Shown: positions 1 to 11,619 of the stretch, one piece after another | How the letters are laid out: every line of letters starts with the position of its first letter | Numbering within the stretch: the first letter of the stretch is position 1 | NCBI GenBank assembly: GCA_910589415.1 | Contig: OU342631.1 | Location: 58,184,598 to 58,248,597 of the forward strand | Direction of reading: 5' to 3' | From: Malachius bipustulatus | Taxonomy: Eukaryota > Arthropoda > Insecta > Coleoptera > Melyridae | DNA: 64,000 nucleotides | Notes under the pieces: generated by a model | The model's input: the letters and a program-made list of their open reading frames with translations, nothing else | What the model was told of the DNA's origin: nothing | Database searches by the model: none | Made by a program: the position numbers and the translations under genes

Positions 1-1318
1 CAATTCAACGTGACTGACAGCGCATGTTCTCACAGTCAGCACTGTTCAGTTTCGTTGAATCAGGTCCGTTGATCAACCAAAAGTAGAAACGCCTTCCAGT
101 TTGATTGAAGCGCAATATTATTGAACAATATCGTTGAATGAACGTTCATATTAATCTATTTTATTTCAATGGCATAGAATCAATTATATTGATCAATTTA
201 GTTGACTAATGAGAACCCGCCTTTAAGTACAAAAAACTATACCTTGATTCAATAATTGAATGTAAATTAGCACTAACCTTTCCACTAACCTATTATTGTA
301 GTGTCCTAATGATGACCAAATAAGAGCAAAACGTGTCGACATAGTTGAAACTGCATCCATTTAGAATATTGTTAATGCAAAACTGCAGTTACACTACCTA
401 CACCCTTGTTGTAGTTAAAGAGACTGACTACAACAATGAATATCGCCTAAGATATGTAACAGAACAAGGTTTAAGTGTAACTTACAACTCTGTTATGCAA
501 AAAGAGTACCTACTCAAAAAATTCTATATGCATTTTCACATTGAAAAACCAGCATAATCAAGTCAAGAAGCTGATGTATTGTTTTAGTAATACAGAGTTG
601 AACACTTTTTTCAAAATTAAATGACAATATAACAATAATTAAGAAACACTAATTAGGAGTTATGCAAAATTTGAAACCCTGATTATTCAAAATGATTGGT
701 GTCCAGATAGACCTTTGTTATTCTAAGGGCACGCAATATAATTTATATATTTTATATAACTTGACTGGCGACTTGACAATATTGTGAAAACGTAAGTGCC
801 CTAGTTTTTTTAATTGGTAAATTTCGAGTAGAGAAGTATTTCTTGAATTTCAACATGCTACTAACGATATTTTTGAAATTTTGCACAAAGGGTCATACAG
901 GGTATTAACGTTAGGGAGAATATGTTAGTTGTGAAGATCACTTCAACTCGGGAATCACTTCAGATAAGGGCGCGCGTATGCGCGCCCTCATGACCTAGTA
1001 AAGATTAATAGTACATTGGTATTGTACAACTATTGGTACCTATATCATAAGTATAATTAATTTCTCAACAACGAGGTCTCTCCGCAACCAGAAGGAAAAC
1101 TATGTAAACCCGAGACAAAAGGATCTACTTCACTCAATTTCAGCTGCAGAAAATATTCATAAGCAGAGCAGAACAAAGCGAGGCCATTCCTTTTTACATT
1201 TCATTTTTATATCTTTCCTGTTTAAATATTATTTGTTCTCCAAAGAGGTAACAATTTTTATGATTGATGAATAATAAGCAGCATTTTAATAATTAAAAAT
1301 ATATAATATTATATATTT
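1..1318. other. AT-rich non-coding stretch at the window edge
   Basis: No recognisable gene. The first ~200 bases carry many scattered copies of GTTGAAT/TTGATCAA-type words, which look like a decayed repeat. A 70-codon open frame at 345-557 matches nothing I recognise and has no ATG-supported context. A GC-rich perfect hairpin lies at 967-988 (listed separately). The part from about 1,070 could be leader sequence of the gypsy element that follows, but no LTR boundary is visible. Confidence 0.4.
967..988. repeat. GC-rich hairpin
   Basis: A 9-bp perfect stem, AGGGCGCGC / GCGCGCCCT, with a GTAT loop. It is conspicuous because the surrounding kilobase is AT-rich. It is not followed by a T-run and has no attached gene, so I infer a transposon end or chance palindrome rather than a terminator. 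Confidence 0.5.
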
Positions 1319-1391
1319 ATGTTTGGTAGTGAACTAGAATTGGAATTTGAATTTCCCCAAACTGAGGAAAACTCAGCAAATTATAATTTTA

Positions 1392-1535
1392 GACAAAAGA
1401 TGAATGACATGTTGTCAGACAACATGCCATCCATTGATGTTGTGCTGTGAGCATTGTTGTTGCTCAGTGTTGCTCACAGCACAACATCAATGGATGGCAT
1501 GTTGTCTGACAACATATCATTCATCTTTTGTCTAG
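1392..1535. repeat. Long near-perfect inverted repeat
   Basis: Two ~62-nt arms (about 1,392-1,453 and 1,473-1,535) are reverse complements over nearly their whole length, separated by a ~20-nt spacer containing TTGTTGTTGCTC. The left arm reads ACAAAAGATGAATGACATG and onward; the right arm reads it back. A 43-codon ATG frame (1,319-1,450) enters the left arm and stops at the hairpin tip, so the arm may be an inverted duplication of coding sequence. It lies immediately upstream of the gypsy reverse transcriptase. No target duplication was identified. Confidence 0.7.
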
Positions 1536-1764
1536 CAACACCTAGTAGGGGCTTTACCTACTTCATGTACACCGGGGGGCACTGCACTCATTTTTGGCAT
1601 GCATTATGGCTGTCTGGGGTGTATCCTGTGGCGCAAGCCGAACCCACCGTGCCTTTTATTTTATTTTTATTTTTATTTAATTATAATTTTACCCTTGAAT
1701 CACTAAATTTAAGTGATTTACCTTCGAATACTAGCTTAAATAATAGCAGAGAGAATATTAATTC

Positions 1765-3440
1765 TTCAAAATAATACAATAACTGAGAGCAATTCACCTT
1801 ATTCAGCACCAGTCTTTCTAGTTCCTAAAAAGGAAAACAAAGATGGCAAAAAACAATGGCGAATGGTAATAGATTTTAGAAAACTTAACGAAAAAATTAT
1901 TGAAGACAAGTTTCCTATACCAAACATAAATAACATCCTCGATGTGCTAGGAAATTTAAAGTTCTTTTATCACCAAATTGAAATTGACAAAAAAGACCGA
2001 CCTAAGACAGCATTTTCTACTGAAAATGGACATTTTGAATTTTCAAGATTACCTTTTGGATTACGCAACGCACCAGCTTGTCTCGCGAGTGTAATGAACA
2101 TTGTTCTCAAAGGACTATTAAACAAAATCTGCATAGTATATCTAGACGATATAATAATTTTTGGTAAAACACCAGAAGAACATCTGGAAAATTTAAAAAC
2201 AATTTTTGAAAGATTACGCGAAACTAAATTCAAAATTCAGTTTGAAAAATCTGAGTTTTTTCTACAAGAAATCGAATACCTAGGTCATATAATAACAGTT
2301 GACGGGATTAAACCAAATCCAAAATTAGTCGATAAAATTAAAAATATAAAAATTCCATCAACAACAAAACAAATAAAATCATTTTTGGGTCTTTCTGGCT
2401 ATTATAGAAAATTCGTTAAGAATTATGCTACTATAGCAAAACCTCTGACAGAATGCTTAAAGAAGAATGCAAAAGTTGAACATACTTGCAAATTTATTGA
2501 AGCTTTTGAAACCATCAAACAACTTTTATGTAACGAACCTATTTTAGTCTACCCAGACTTTAATAAAAAATTTCTAGTTACTACGGATGCATCAAACTCC
2601 AGGATAGGAGCAATTTTATCGCAAGGACCTATAGGTTCTATTAAGCCGATAGCTTATATATCTGGAACCCTTAACAAACATGAATTACATTATTCTACGA
2701 TCAATAAAGAATGTCAAGCCGTAGTTTAGGCAGCCAAACAATTTCGACCCTAGATTCTGGAACATAAATGTACATTCATTTCTGATCATAAGCCGCTTCA
2801 ATGGTTGTTTAATTTCAAAGAACCAGATTCAAAAATGATTAGATGGCGACTCAAATTGCAAGAGTTTGATTATGACATCTTATATAAAAAGGAAAAACAT
2901 AATGTGAACGCAGATTTCCTCTCGCGGCTTGAAACTTATCCGTTGCAATTAAAGAAGGTCATACTCCAGGATGATTTACTCTCTTTATTTAACAATCCTG
3001 GTGATATCAGCGAACGACCTTCCTGTGAGTTATTTGACTTGGACGAATTATTAATTCCAAAACTCGTAACTACCAAAGTGGTAACTGATACAGCGAACGT
3101 GCATAAGGCACACACGTCAGGTAAAACCGAGAGTAAAGCGTTTGTAAAACCGTCCAGTAAAGTGACTATAATTTCCGACATCAAAATTAAACCAGCAGAC
3201 GAAGAAATGCCTGCGAGTGAAAACCAAGCTCCAATGTTAGAAAATATAGGTCACGAAGAAGCAGATCAAGTTACCCTACATTCACAAGACGATAATATAT
3301 CTGCCGAACTAGTAATTACTGATAAACCACGGCATCATTTTAGGAAACAATTTTCATTCAATTTTAATAAAGAACCTAAAACTTATGTTAATGCATATTC
3401 ATGCACCGCTCCTAGAGCGTCATATGGATTTTCCCAGTAA
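1765..3440 (+). pseudogene. Decayed Ty3/gypsy pol: reverse transcriptase, RNase H and linker
   Basis: The frame opens near 1,765 (SPYSAPVFLVPKK, start of the reverse transcriptase fingers) and holds long coding blocks at 1,863-2,729 and 2,805-3,440. Directly visible are the palm motif RLPFGLRNAP, the catalytic YLDD (about 2,140-2,151), the thumb IEYLGHII, and the RNase H start VTTDAS. A TAG at 2,727-2,729 and another stop about 25 codons later break the RNase H domain, which resumes with FISDHKPLQWL and ends NADFLSR. The following ~140 residues resemble the variable linker before integrase. Gag, protease and integrase are absent; the sequence switches at ~3,440 to an unrelated LINE fragment. 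The RT is of the 17.6/297-like gypsy type. Dead copy, described only. Confidence 0.88.
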
Positions 3441-3469
3441 TTGGACATTTTCAATTAAAAAAATTAAAA

Positions 3470-3870
3470 ATACGTTCGCTTTGAATCGTTGAAGGTTGTA
3501 TTCCAAAAGGATGCGGTTCTGTACATGAAAGAAGTCTGAATTAAGGTGGTGCGAGCTGAGCCTGATAGGGATGTGCTACTGCGGCTCAACGTGTATTTCT
3601 GCCCGGCTTTGTTCTAGGTGGGACCAAACGGGCCACATCTTGTGAACACTTCCCATAAAACCCATAACTGACTCAGGTCAGTTACTTTCCTTCAATGTTC
3701 AAGACTATCTAGATGTTTTGTCAAATCAGGGTCCCTGATCAAGTGGATGTTTTTTCTTTTAATGGAGTCAAGTAATCTCAGGGTATGTTTAAGAGCTGAA
3801 CTCCAATCATGTGAGCAGTACTCCAAGGATGGTCGGATTTGAGCCTTATATAAGAAGAGAAGCTGTTAAG
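3470..3870 (-). pseudogene. LINE reverse transcriptase C-terminal fragment (antisense)
   Basis: Read on the minus strand from about 3,870 downward, the translation gives YKAQIRPSLEYCSHDWSSA, then LRLLDSIKR and, near 3,490-3,530, RTASFWNTTFND. These match the order of the conserved C-terminal blocks seen after the RT thumb in jockey/CR1-like non-LTR retrotransposons (xxRPxLEYCSxVW ... RTARLWNSLP). Frameshifts and stops interrupt it. It abuts the 3' limit of the gypsy fragment, so one probably landed in the other. The clade is an inference. Confidence 0.65.
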
Positions 3871-5120
3871 GCGTATAAAATGATGAGACTATGCTCCATG
3901 ATGATCAGGCAATCATTATTGAAAGTCAGCAACTATGTTGGAAGAGACAAGAGTGCAAAGTACTGCAAAGCAACAGCCTAGAAAAACTCTTCGTCAAAAC
4001 ATTGTTGATTAGTCAGATGCAAAAAATGTTCAACAATACATGTGAAAAAAAAAACAATTTGTAAAGAACATACTGGGATAATTGCACTTGTTTGCCAACA
4101 GTGAAAGTAACGACGAGATATCAGTGTTCTTTTTTATGTTTTTCAAAGTATTTTATGTTTATTATTTTCTTATCGTGTCCGTGTCCAATACTTAACTTCC
4201 CAAGTTCACTAAGTTCAGTAAACGATATACCTATGTGTTTGAACTATTTGAGAATTATATATGTTTTAGATTTCAGTTATAAACTTGTTCAATTTTTGCA
4301 CCATAATTTGTTTTTTACTTCGATTAAGAATAGGTCTGTGTTTGTTTCTTATTTATTATTATTCCATTAGAATTACCAGTAAATTATATTCTTTATTATA
4401 TTAAAATGTTACTTCTGAAACGATCAGCCTTGGAGAATGCTGTCAATTTGGTATGCAAATTACCCAAAATGATTTCAATTAGCCTTCACAAGGCAATTTT
4501 ACAAATGCTAAAAAACTTTCTGATTAAAGTAAAACGCTGAAATATAAATTCACAACTTGTGTTCAATCTACTGAGTGAATACTTATCTATTATTTTTCAT
4601 TTCTCGAGTCTAACAAAAATATGAAATATATGAATGATTGATCAGAAAATTTTAAAATCTGTTTTATAATAATCTTAAATTACAACAAGAAGTACCTTTC
4701 ACTGCTCACAAGATATAAATATGTTGACAACTGTTCCATATGAACACCTACATGTCAACTTTCAAAAGTGGACATGGGGACATTAACACTGTTAGGGACT
4801 TTTTAATGATTTCCTGTTCGCCATATTAACGTACACGAATGTTAATTGCAAAAAAATTATCATTCTAATCAATTGATATCTAAAAAGTTCCCAAAAAATT
4901 ATTTATGGGTTGGTTAAAGCAAATACGCTAAAATATTAATACCGGACACTTCTATACCAAATGCATTGCATCGAGGTGCAACAACTTTAGCAGCGCCGCC
5001 AAGCATGACTTGGTGTCACTAAAAGTTATATTTGGTGAAACATAGCGGGAGTTTTAAATATCAACACTGAATAGAAAAGCTCTTAAAATTTAATTAGACA
5101 GATTAAATTGGGATTAATAA
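3871..5120. other. AT-rich non-coding region
   Basis: No gene recognised. A 92-codon frame at 4,092-4,370 is hydrophobic and AT-driven, has no homologue I recognise and begins on a non-ATG codon; I treat it as chance. Confidence 0.4.
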
Positions 5121-5379
5121 TTGGAGCATTGGCCGGAGTAACGTTGTAACTTACATTTTTACACGAGACTCAAAAAATGTATCTTGTAACGTTATTGAAT
5201 GTATAGTTTTCATTTGACGATTCTTAAAGTATTATTTACATATGATTTACTATAATTTATGCAACAATTATTGCTTTGTTGAAGGCATTCTGCCCATATA
5301 AACCTACTAAAACGAAAAAATCGCATCACAAAATTATGTAAGTTACTAAGTTACAACGTTACTCCGGCCAACGCTTCAA
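5121..5379. mobile_element. MITE with ~35-bp terminal inverted repeats
   Basis: Left end TTGGAGCATTGGCCGGAGTA and right end TACTCCGGCCAACGCTTCAA are inverted copies that continue inward through ACGTTGTAACTTA with two mismatches. The ~190-bp centre is AT-rich and non-coding. The element sits in TTAAT-rich flanks (ATTAATA left, TTAATA right) that probably represent a 4-6 bp target duplication, but the exact boundary is ambiguous. Non-autonomous DNA transposon; superfamily not assigned. Confidence 0.75.
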
Positions 5380-6059
5380 TTAATACCACAAAATTTTCAA
5401 TATGTTAATCATATTATCAATTACTAACCACTATTCCACAAAATATTATTGATACAGCAGGTTGATATATTGCAAAAAGATTGAATCTCTAAATAAGTGT
5501 AAACTTTATATTTTTTAACTAGTATTAACTAGTAGTAAACCTCACATTGAGGAGAATATTTTTCCAATTTAAATCAACTTTTTTTTATATAAAACGATCA
5601 TCTTTATCAGCCTTTTAAAATATCAATCGATTAGGAATGATTTCAGGTTAAATTCCATACTATTTCCATCCGATACATTGAAATCAGGAATTCTAAAAAT
5701 GTTGTCCTTTACCATGTTAAATCCCTATGGCTACATTTGAAACCCCCATATGTATGCTCTGCTCAGGCCTATCAGCATTCTTGCATTACAATGTAGTGTG
5801 ATTATAAGAGTGGAGAGCCTGCCAATCTGTGCAGGCTTTAATGCGCACATAGAGTGAGGTCACCTACAATGAATACGCAGTGGAAGGTTTGATAAGATAA
5901 AGAACGAACTACTGAATTACAATACCTACATAAATACATAATCTTATATTTAATTAAACTACCTATACAGAAAAAATTACGACAAAATAAACATTTATCC
6001 ACGTCAGTATGCTTAACATTAACTATTTTATATTTCTTAAATTGTGCCTAATACATAAA
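5380..6059. other. AT-rich non-coding region
   Basis: Nothing recognisable apart from a short GCCTGC...GCAGGC hairpin near 5,820-5,840. Confidence 0.4.
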
Positions 6060-6824
6060 TACAGGTGTCCCACGCCGTTCGAGTGGGTCTCTGCGGAACA
6101 AACGATTTTCTTTCTTCGAATTTTTGTTTTCAAATTCATAGATAGGATTATAAGTTATAAGGCGTGTAATTTAAAATTGTTTCGGACTATACAGAGGGTC
6201 CCATATGAGAGTGGCATATCAAAGTTATGTTTTTTTTTTATAGAATGGCTCATATGTTATCGTATTTTTAGATTGTCTAAAAAGAAAAAGTAAAACTGGT
6301 TTTTACAGTTTGAGTTTTAAATTGAGTAGGTAATGAGTTATAAATAAGTAAAAATCGACCTTTTTAAAGTTCAAGGCAGTGTATAACGAAAAAGGCACAA
6401 TATAAAAGAAAACGGTTTACATGTCCCTATTTTAATTTTTATTTTATAACGTTTTGTTCCTTTTTTCTATTTAGACGGGTTGAGAAATCTTAGATTTTTA
6501 TCACCCTATATAAACATAACATCTTCACCATATGAAGGTACATAAATAGTAAAATAGGCACATGTAAGTCGTTTTCTTATATCTTGAGCCATTTTACTTG
6601 TACACTGCTTTGAACTTTGGGAATTACCTTGTTTATAACTCGTAAAAACCGTAAAAACAGTAGAAAAAATTGACTTTAATATGCTACTTTCATGTGGGAC
6701 ACCTGTATAGTCAAAAATAATTTTTAATTAATAGACATTATAACCCTGTATTTGAGTTCGTATATATTTTTTTCCCATTGTTTGGCCAACAGAAATTGAC
6801 TCGAATGACCTGGGACACCCTGTA
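6060..6824. mobile_element. Nested pair of foldback/hairpin elements
   Basis: The outer element has imperfect inverted ends TACAGGTGTCCCACGCCGTT (left) and GACCTGGGACACCCTGTA (right). Inside, a second palindrome (about 6,186-6,711) has ends ACAGAGGGTCCCATATGAGA and GTGGGACACCTGTATAG, and its arms pair over more than 150 nt (AAAGTTCAAGGCAGTGTA versus TACACTGCTTTGAACTTT). No coding capacity. Parts of the same inner/outer junction recur at about 21,250-21,360 and 35,275-35,360; outer-type ends also occur near 18,430 and 46,160. Confidence 0.75.
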
Positions 6825-7259
6825 TACTGATAAGTACATGTTAAATCTAGAACAATAATTAAATAGGGCCATATCGTTGCTCACTTATGTACACAATTTT
6901 CATAAACCTTACACAGTGACAAGAGATCAAGTTTTAAACCTTGAACTTACCTAACATTAAATTTTTAATGGTTTGAGAAATGCATCTTAACAGATCATAA
7001 AAACGAGAAAATGTGTTTTTCTAAAACGAATTGACAAGTATTTTCCTTGATAGACTTCATCATTTTAAAAATTATGAGAAAAACCCACACAATTTTTAAA
7101 AGATGCCAAAATAGTCTAACGTTGCAAAAATTAGCAGTAAAAAAAATTAAAATTATCTGCTTTTGGGAATTTTTGATGTACTTTGATACATTTTTGATGA
7201 GTACTTTTGTGGCTTTTTGCAGATGACGAAAGTAAAGATTTTCCAACATAGCCAGCTAG

Positions 7260-7830
7260 ATGTGTTTATTCGTAGTGTATTTTGGTATTGATAAGTGTCT
7301 TAAAAATGCTAAAGCAGACAGGTCAAAATTTGTGAATGTACCAAAAGATGGGGCTCCATCTAGGGTCGATGTTAATTGTAAGTTATTTCATTGCATTATA
7401 CATCAGAAGTCACTTTGTGCTAAAGGGCTTCACATTACACAGTCACAAATGTAATAATTAAGACAGTAACGTTCTACTGGATACGTTCTCATGCTTCGAA
7501 AGATTTGCTGGTTGAATTGGATTCTCAAACGGCACTCTGCTGTACAACTGAAGATTTATCTTAGTTATCAAATGAAAACTGATTCCTCAGCTCACCAATT
7601 AAGACTGGTGAACGTTTTTGCTGGACTTTATGAGCCATTTAAACATGTTGAGTATTTCATTGCAAGGGTGTGCACAGTTGGTGGCTCATACATATTATTC
7701 AATCAAAGCTTTCATTGCAAACTCTCGTTTTTGGGAAATCCAATTGGCAAATAATCATTTTGCCCCCTTTTTTACTCTTGGAACACTTTTGCAAACAAAA
7801 ATAAATTATGGGAAAATGTATGTTCCTAAA
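7260..7830 (+). pseudogene. Decayed hAT-type transposase fragment
   Basis: The translation around 7,335-7,430 reads VPKDGAPSRVD, then FHCIIHQKSLCAK, matching the DGAxxM ... HCxIHxxxLxAK block of hAT transposases of the ZBED5/GTF2IRD2-like group. Further on (7,615-7,790, another frame) comes FLLDFMSHLNMLSISLQG, then FWEIQLANNHFAPF, corresponding to the FLxDIxxHLNxLNxxLQG block of the same proteins. The intervening 180 nt carry several stops and at least one frameshift. No termini or target duplication were found. Inactive. Confidence 0.65.
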
Positions 7831-7869
7831 AAATGGCAAAAACAAGCAAATATTAACGTACTAGTTTAG

Positions 7870-8359
7870 AAAAAGAGGTGTCAAATTTCAGGAAGAAAGC
7901 TAAAATAAAAATATTATATTTTTTAAATAACCTGTACAAAAAAGTAGTTTGTACCTTTCTTCATTACCTAAAAATTTACCAAAAACCCCACAATTCATGG
8001 TTGACAGATCTGTTTTCTTTACATCTCCTTTGAAGGATAGCTATTACAAACACCATGGAGTAGCCTCCGCGGTAAGTAATTTTGAGTGATTTTTTTTTGA
8101 GCTTAACTGTATTTCTGATGACAGTTTTTATTTCATTACAACACATCTATAGCCTGATTTGATAAAAAATTGTAGCATGGCCACTTTTGTCCCCATCAAA
8201 AATCAAACTTTTTCAAAATTATTACTTCCTGTTCATGCTGTAAAAAAAATAGGGTTGGCTGTGTTTTGTCAAGTTGTCAAGTAAATATAAAAACAGACAA
8301 TTTGAACCCTAAATGTTTTCCTGTACTATTACAAGTAGCAACCAGAATTAACATACCTA
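7870..8359. other. AT-rich non-coding region
   Basis: No gene or repeat boundary recognised. Confidence 0.35.
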
Positions 8360-9090
8360 TACAGGCTGTTAAAAAATAAGCATCAATTGATTGGAGAGGG
8401 TACAGTATGGACCAAAAGAAGTCAAAAATTCTTAATAAACATTAGTCCGCAAATTGACGGTTTCGAAGTTACGGAGGATTTTTCAAATTATTTTAACATT
8501 CTGCATCTGCACGTTTTTTTTGTACAAATGATAGAAAGTATAAACAAAAACCAAAGATTATATAAGGTGATACAAGAAAAAAGATAAGGGGATAAGGTGA
8601 TAAGGTAAGAAATAGAATAATCTTTCACAAGATAATTATTTTTCAATTTTTTTATTTTGCAATAACCTGCATTTTCTGTCATGGTCGGCTATTAATCAGA
8701 CAAACGCTAATTAAATGACATTAGTTGTCAGTGTATAAGCTCTAAATTGCTATGATTTTTTATTCTAATATCGAATTAGCCGACATGCATTTTATTTTAT
8801 GTATGGTCGTGCCAATGGCGTTGCTACAGAAGCGAGTCGTCTCTATGTTGAAGCTTATCTAAATTGCCAGATATTATCTAACTCTTTTTCTTTTGGTTTT
8901 GTTTATACTGTACATCGTTTGTTTATACGTAAAAAAAATGCAGACGCAAAATGTTAAAATAATTTGAAAAATCCTCCGTATGTTCGAAACCGTCAATTTG
9001 CGGACCAATGTTTATTGTGACTTTTTGACTTTTTTTGGTCCATACGGTACCCTCTCCAAATATTCGATACTTATTACTTAACACCCTGTA
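8360..9090. mobile_element. Hairpin (foldback) MITE, 731 bp
   Basis: Ends TACAGGCTGTTAAAAAATAA and TTAACACCCTGTA are inverted; the arms continue for >110 nt (left GGAGAGGGTACAGTATGGAC, right GTCCATACGGTACCCTCTCC, then CAAATTGACGGTTTCGAA mirrored at about 8,985). The centre is AT-rich and non-coding; small open frames within it are palindrome artefacts. TA dinucleotides border both ends. Confidence 0.85.
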
Positions 9091-9546
9091 TATTAATATG
9101 ACATTTCAGCTTTTGGATAAGCGATTTAAGGGAATTCCAAATAAAATACAATTTCAGACAAATAACATTTAGATAGGTAGCTACTCTAATACTGAGGGAG
9201 GTATTCCAGTCATATCCAGTCAAATATAAAATTGATACAAAAAAAAACAAACATAAAATGGTGGTAAGGAACTTCTGCTCGAACAAATAATATTTTGTTC
9301 AGTAGATCTTGAAGATGAAGTTGCAAGTCCTACAATAATTGCAATATACTTTGACATAAACAACTATTACACACCCCTATTCACAAACGATAATCATATA
9401 TCTCCATCTAATTCTAATGCATATAAACTGCATATCTCCAATCCATTTATTTAATTATTTTCGAGATTATTACTGAAACGCTTTATGAATAAGGGAAAAA
9501 TTTAGGCCAAATTTTAAATTTTTTAAAGTGTGAAACTTGACACTTA

Positions 9547-9783
9547 GGGCCGGTTGCACAAACGTAAATTAAACATTTTCAGATAATTACTAATTTTAAA
9601 ATGCCCTGTATTATGAGAATATTGGTCTGATATTGCTGAAAATAAGTTATACTCCCTTTATGGAGAGCTAATTATTGATAAAAAATAAAAGATCATTAAA
9701 TATATTCGCCATATTTTCAAAATTTACAATTTAAAATCAGTAATTATCTCAAAATTATTAATTTGTGTTTGTGCAACGGACCC
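9547..9783. mobile_element. PIF/Harbinger-like MITE with TTA target duplication
   Basis: Terminal repeats GGGCCGGTTGCACAAAC and GTTTGTGCAACGGACCC are inverted with one mismatch. Both ends are flanked by TTA (9,544-9,546 and 9,784-9,786). A 3-bp TTA duplication plus GGGCC-type ends is characteristic of PIF/Harbinger non-autonomous elements. The 237-bp unit has no coding sequence; internal TAATTATCT words are also mirrored. Confidence 0.8.
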
Positions 9784-9786
9784 TTA

Positions 9787-10966
9787 GTGATATATCTGAC
9801 ACTCGTGGATTCCATTTTTGTAGTATAATAAATGTGACTCCAAATTCCTAAAATTTGCCAAGCACAAGAAGTCTGGTAAATAATAGCAAATATTTTTAAC
9901 CAGCGATAGATCTATAAAGCGATAAATTTGTTTTATTTCATATATGTTTCATGAAAGAACTGCTAATTATTAGTCCCTTTTTAGTGTTTTGCCATTTCAA
10001 TTAACTTTGCATAAGCTATACCTTGGTCATTTTTGAATTAAGAAAAATAATTTATTACACCTTTTTGTTGATCTAGGCATGATCTATCAATAGTAGAAGT
10101 ATGTGCTATTATTTCAACAGACCAGTGTATCTAAGAATCATATTTCAACTTTCTAAGATAGAGCTTGGAATATCTGCAAAATGCATATTTTTATATGCAG
10201 CATTTTGGCAGAATTTTTTTATAAATGCATATGCAAAACACCATCTAGCATACTTTACAGCATTAAAAGAACTGATGTTCATTTTATAAACTTTCTTGGA
10301 CATATTTCCGAGAAATAGTTATAATACTTGTTCTATTATGTAGGTAGTATAGGTTACTAAAATTTTATTATTAGGGGGTAAATGAAATAACTTGATCTAA
10401 GAATTTAAATACCAGCTTTTATAATAGATTTTAAGAAGGTTTTTTCCATAACCAAATGAATAGAAAAATTATTCACAACAATGCATGTATAAGGAATTTT
10501 ACAATAACCCTGAACATTACAACAGTTTATGATGTAGCCCTATTGTCAAATAAATATGGTAATTCCTTTTTGTATTCCCGAAAACTTACAGTAGGTAATG
10601 CATTCCAGATGTACAAGCACATATAAAAACTATTTTGTGTTTTTATTTCGCATATTGTTGGGGCATATTTTAACTGTTATTATCAATAAGATATACTTTA
10701 TTTTTTATTTAGATGGACTTGTCAAACAGCTGTCAACTTGGTAGCTTGTGCAATCTTTAAACGGTAATTTTGATATTCTCTGATGGTTGCCTGTTTCCTT
10801 AACTTTGACAAAAAATTTACGTTGTGACTTGAGTTACCGCAACACTCCCCGACTCGGGTACAGGCTATGACGTCACCTGAAAAACATGTTTCCTTGTTGC
10901 ACTGTTATAAAATAAAAATTTTAACCAATTTTCTTCGAAAATAGTTATTTTATAAAATAGTCGACC
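9787..10966. other. AT-rich non-coding region
   Basis: No gene recognised. A 62-codon frame at 10,101-10,289 has no recognisable similarity. Confidence 0.35.
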
Positions 10967-11600
10967 AAATTCCTGGCTTCCTACTGAAGGACTGTGCAGG
11001 TGTGCTAGTAACTCCTTTGTCGGTTTTGTTTAGCCACATTATTGAAACATCTGTTTTCCCGGATTTCTGGAAGATGTCCTTCATTTCCCCAATTTTAAAA
11101 AGTGGTGACAATTCTCTAGTCACGAATTACAGACCTATTTCATTGCTGTGTAATTTCAGCAAAGTTTTCGAGTCCATTTTATTTGATCGTATTTACTCAT
11201 CTGTCAAATGCTATCTGGCGGCGGAACAGAGTGGTTTTATGGAGAGGCGTTCTGTAACTTCTAACTTAGTTTCTTTCACTCAGTACACGTCGGATGTTAT
11301 CGATCGTGGTGGCCAGGTGGATGCTGTTTACACCGACTTCCAGAAGGCTTTCCAAAGGATAGACCACCCCATACTGTTGCAAAAGCTAGACTTGTTTGGC
11401 TTCTCGGAGCCTCTGCTAGCTCTTATAAGGTCCTACCTCTTGAATAGAACACAGAAAGTTAAGTATGGAGGTTACACTTCTAGAACATTCATTCCTACTT
11501 CAGGGGTGCCTCAGGGTTCAAACTTGGGTCCCCTGCTCTTTCTTATGTTCATTAACGATATAGTTGATGTCTTCACTTGTGAGAAACTTACTTACATCAA
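10967..11600 (+). pseudogene. LINE reverse transcriptase, 5' half only
   Basis: From about 10,967 the frame gives VPGFLLKDC-like and PLSVLFSHIIETSVFPDFWK, then YRPISLLCNFSKVFE (RT motif 1), DFQKAFQRIDH (motif A, catalytic Asp), GVPQGSNLGPLLFLMFIND (motif B). Translation stops resembling RT immediately before the expected YADD box: after KLTYI it runs straight into Tigger transposase upstream sequence. The 3' half was not found downstream of the Tigger element. The clade looks jockey/CR1-like and is close in sequence to the copy at 42,950-44,254. Confidence 0.85.
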
Positions 11601-11619
11601 AAGAAGGTCATTAGTTGAA

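Noticed and set aside
967..988. Rho-independent terminator
   Set aside because: A GC stem without a following T-run, in insect nuclear DNA with no adjacent gene.
4092..4370. 92-residue membrane protein
   Set aside because: Hydrophobic because of T-rich codons, non-ATG start, no homologue recognised.
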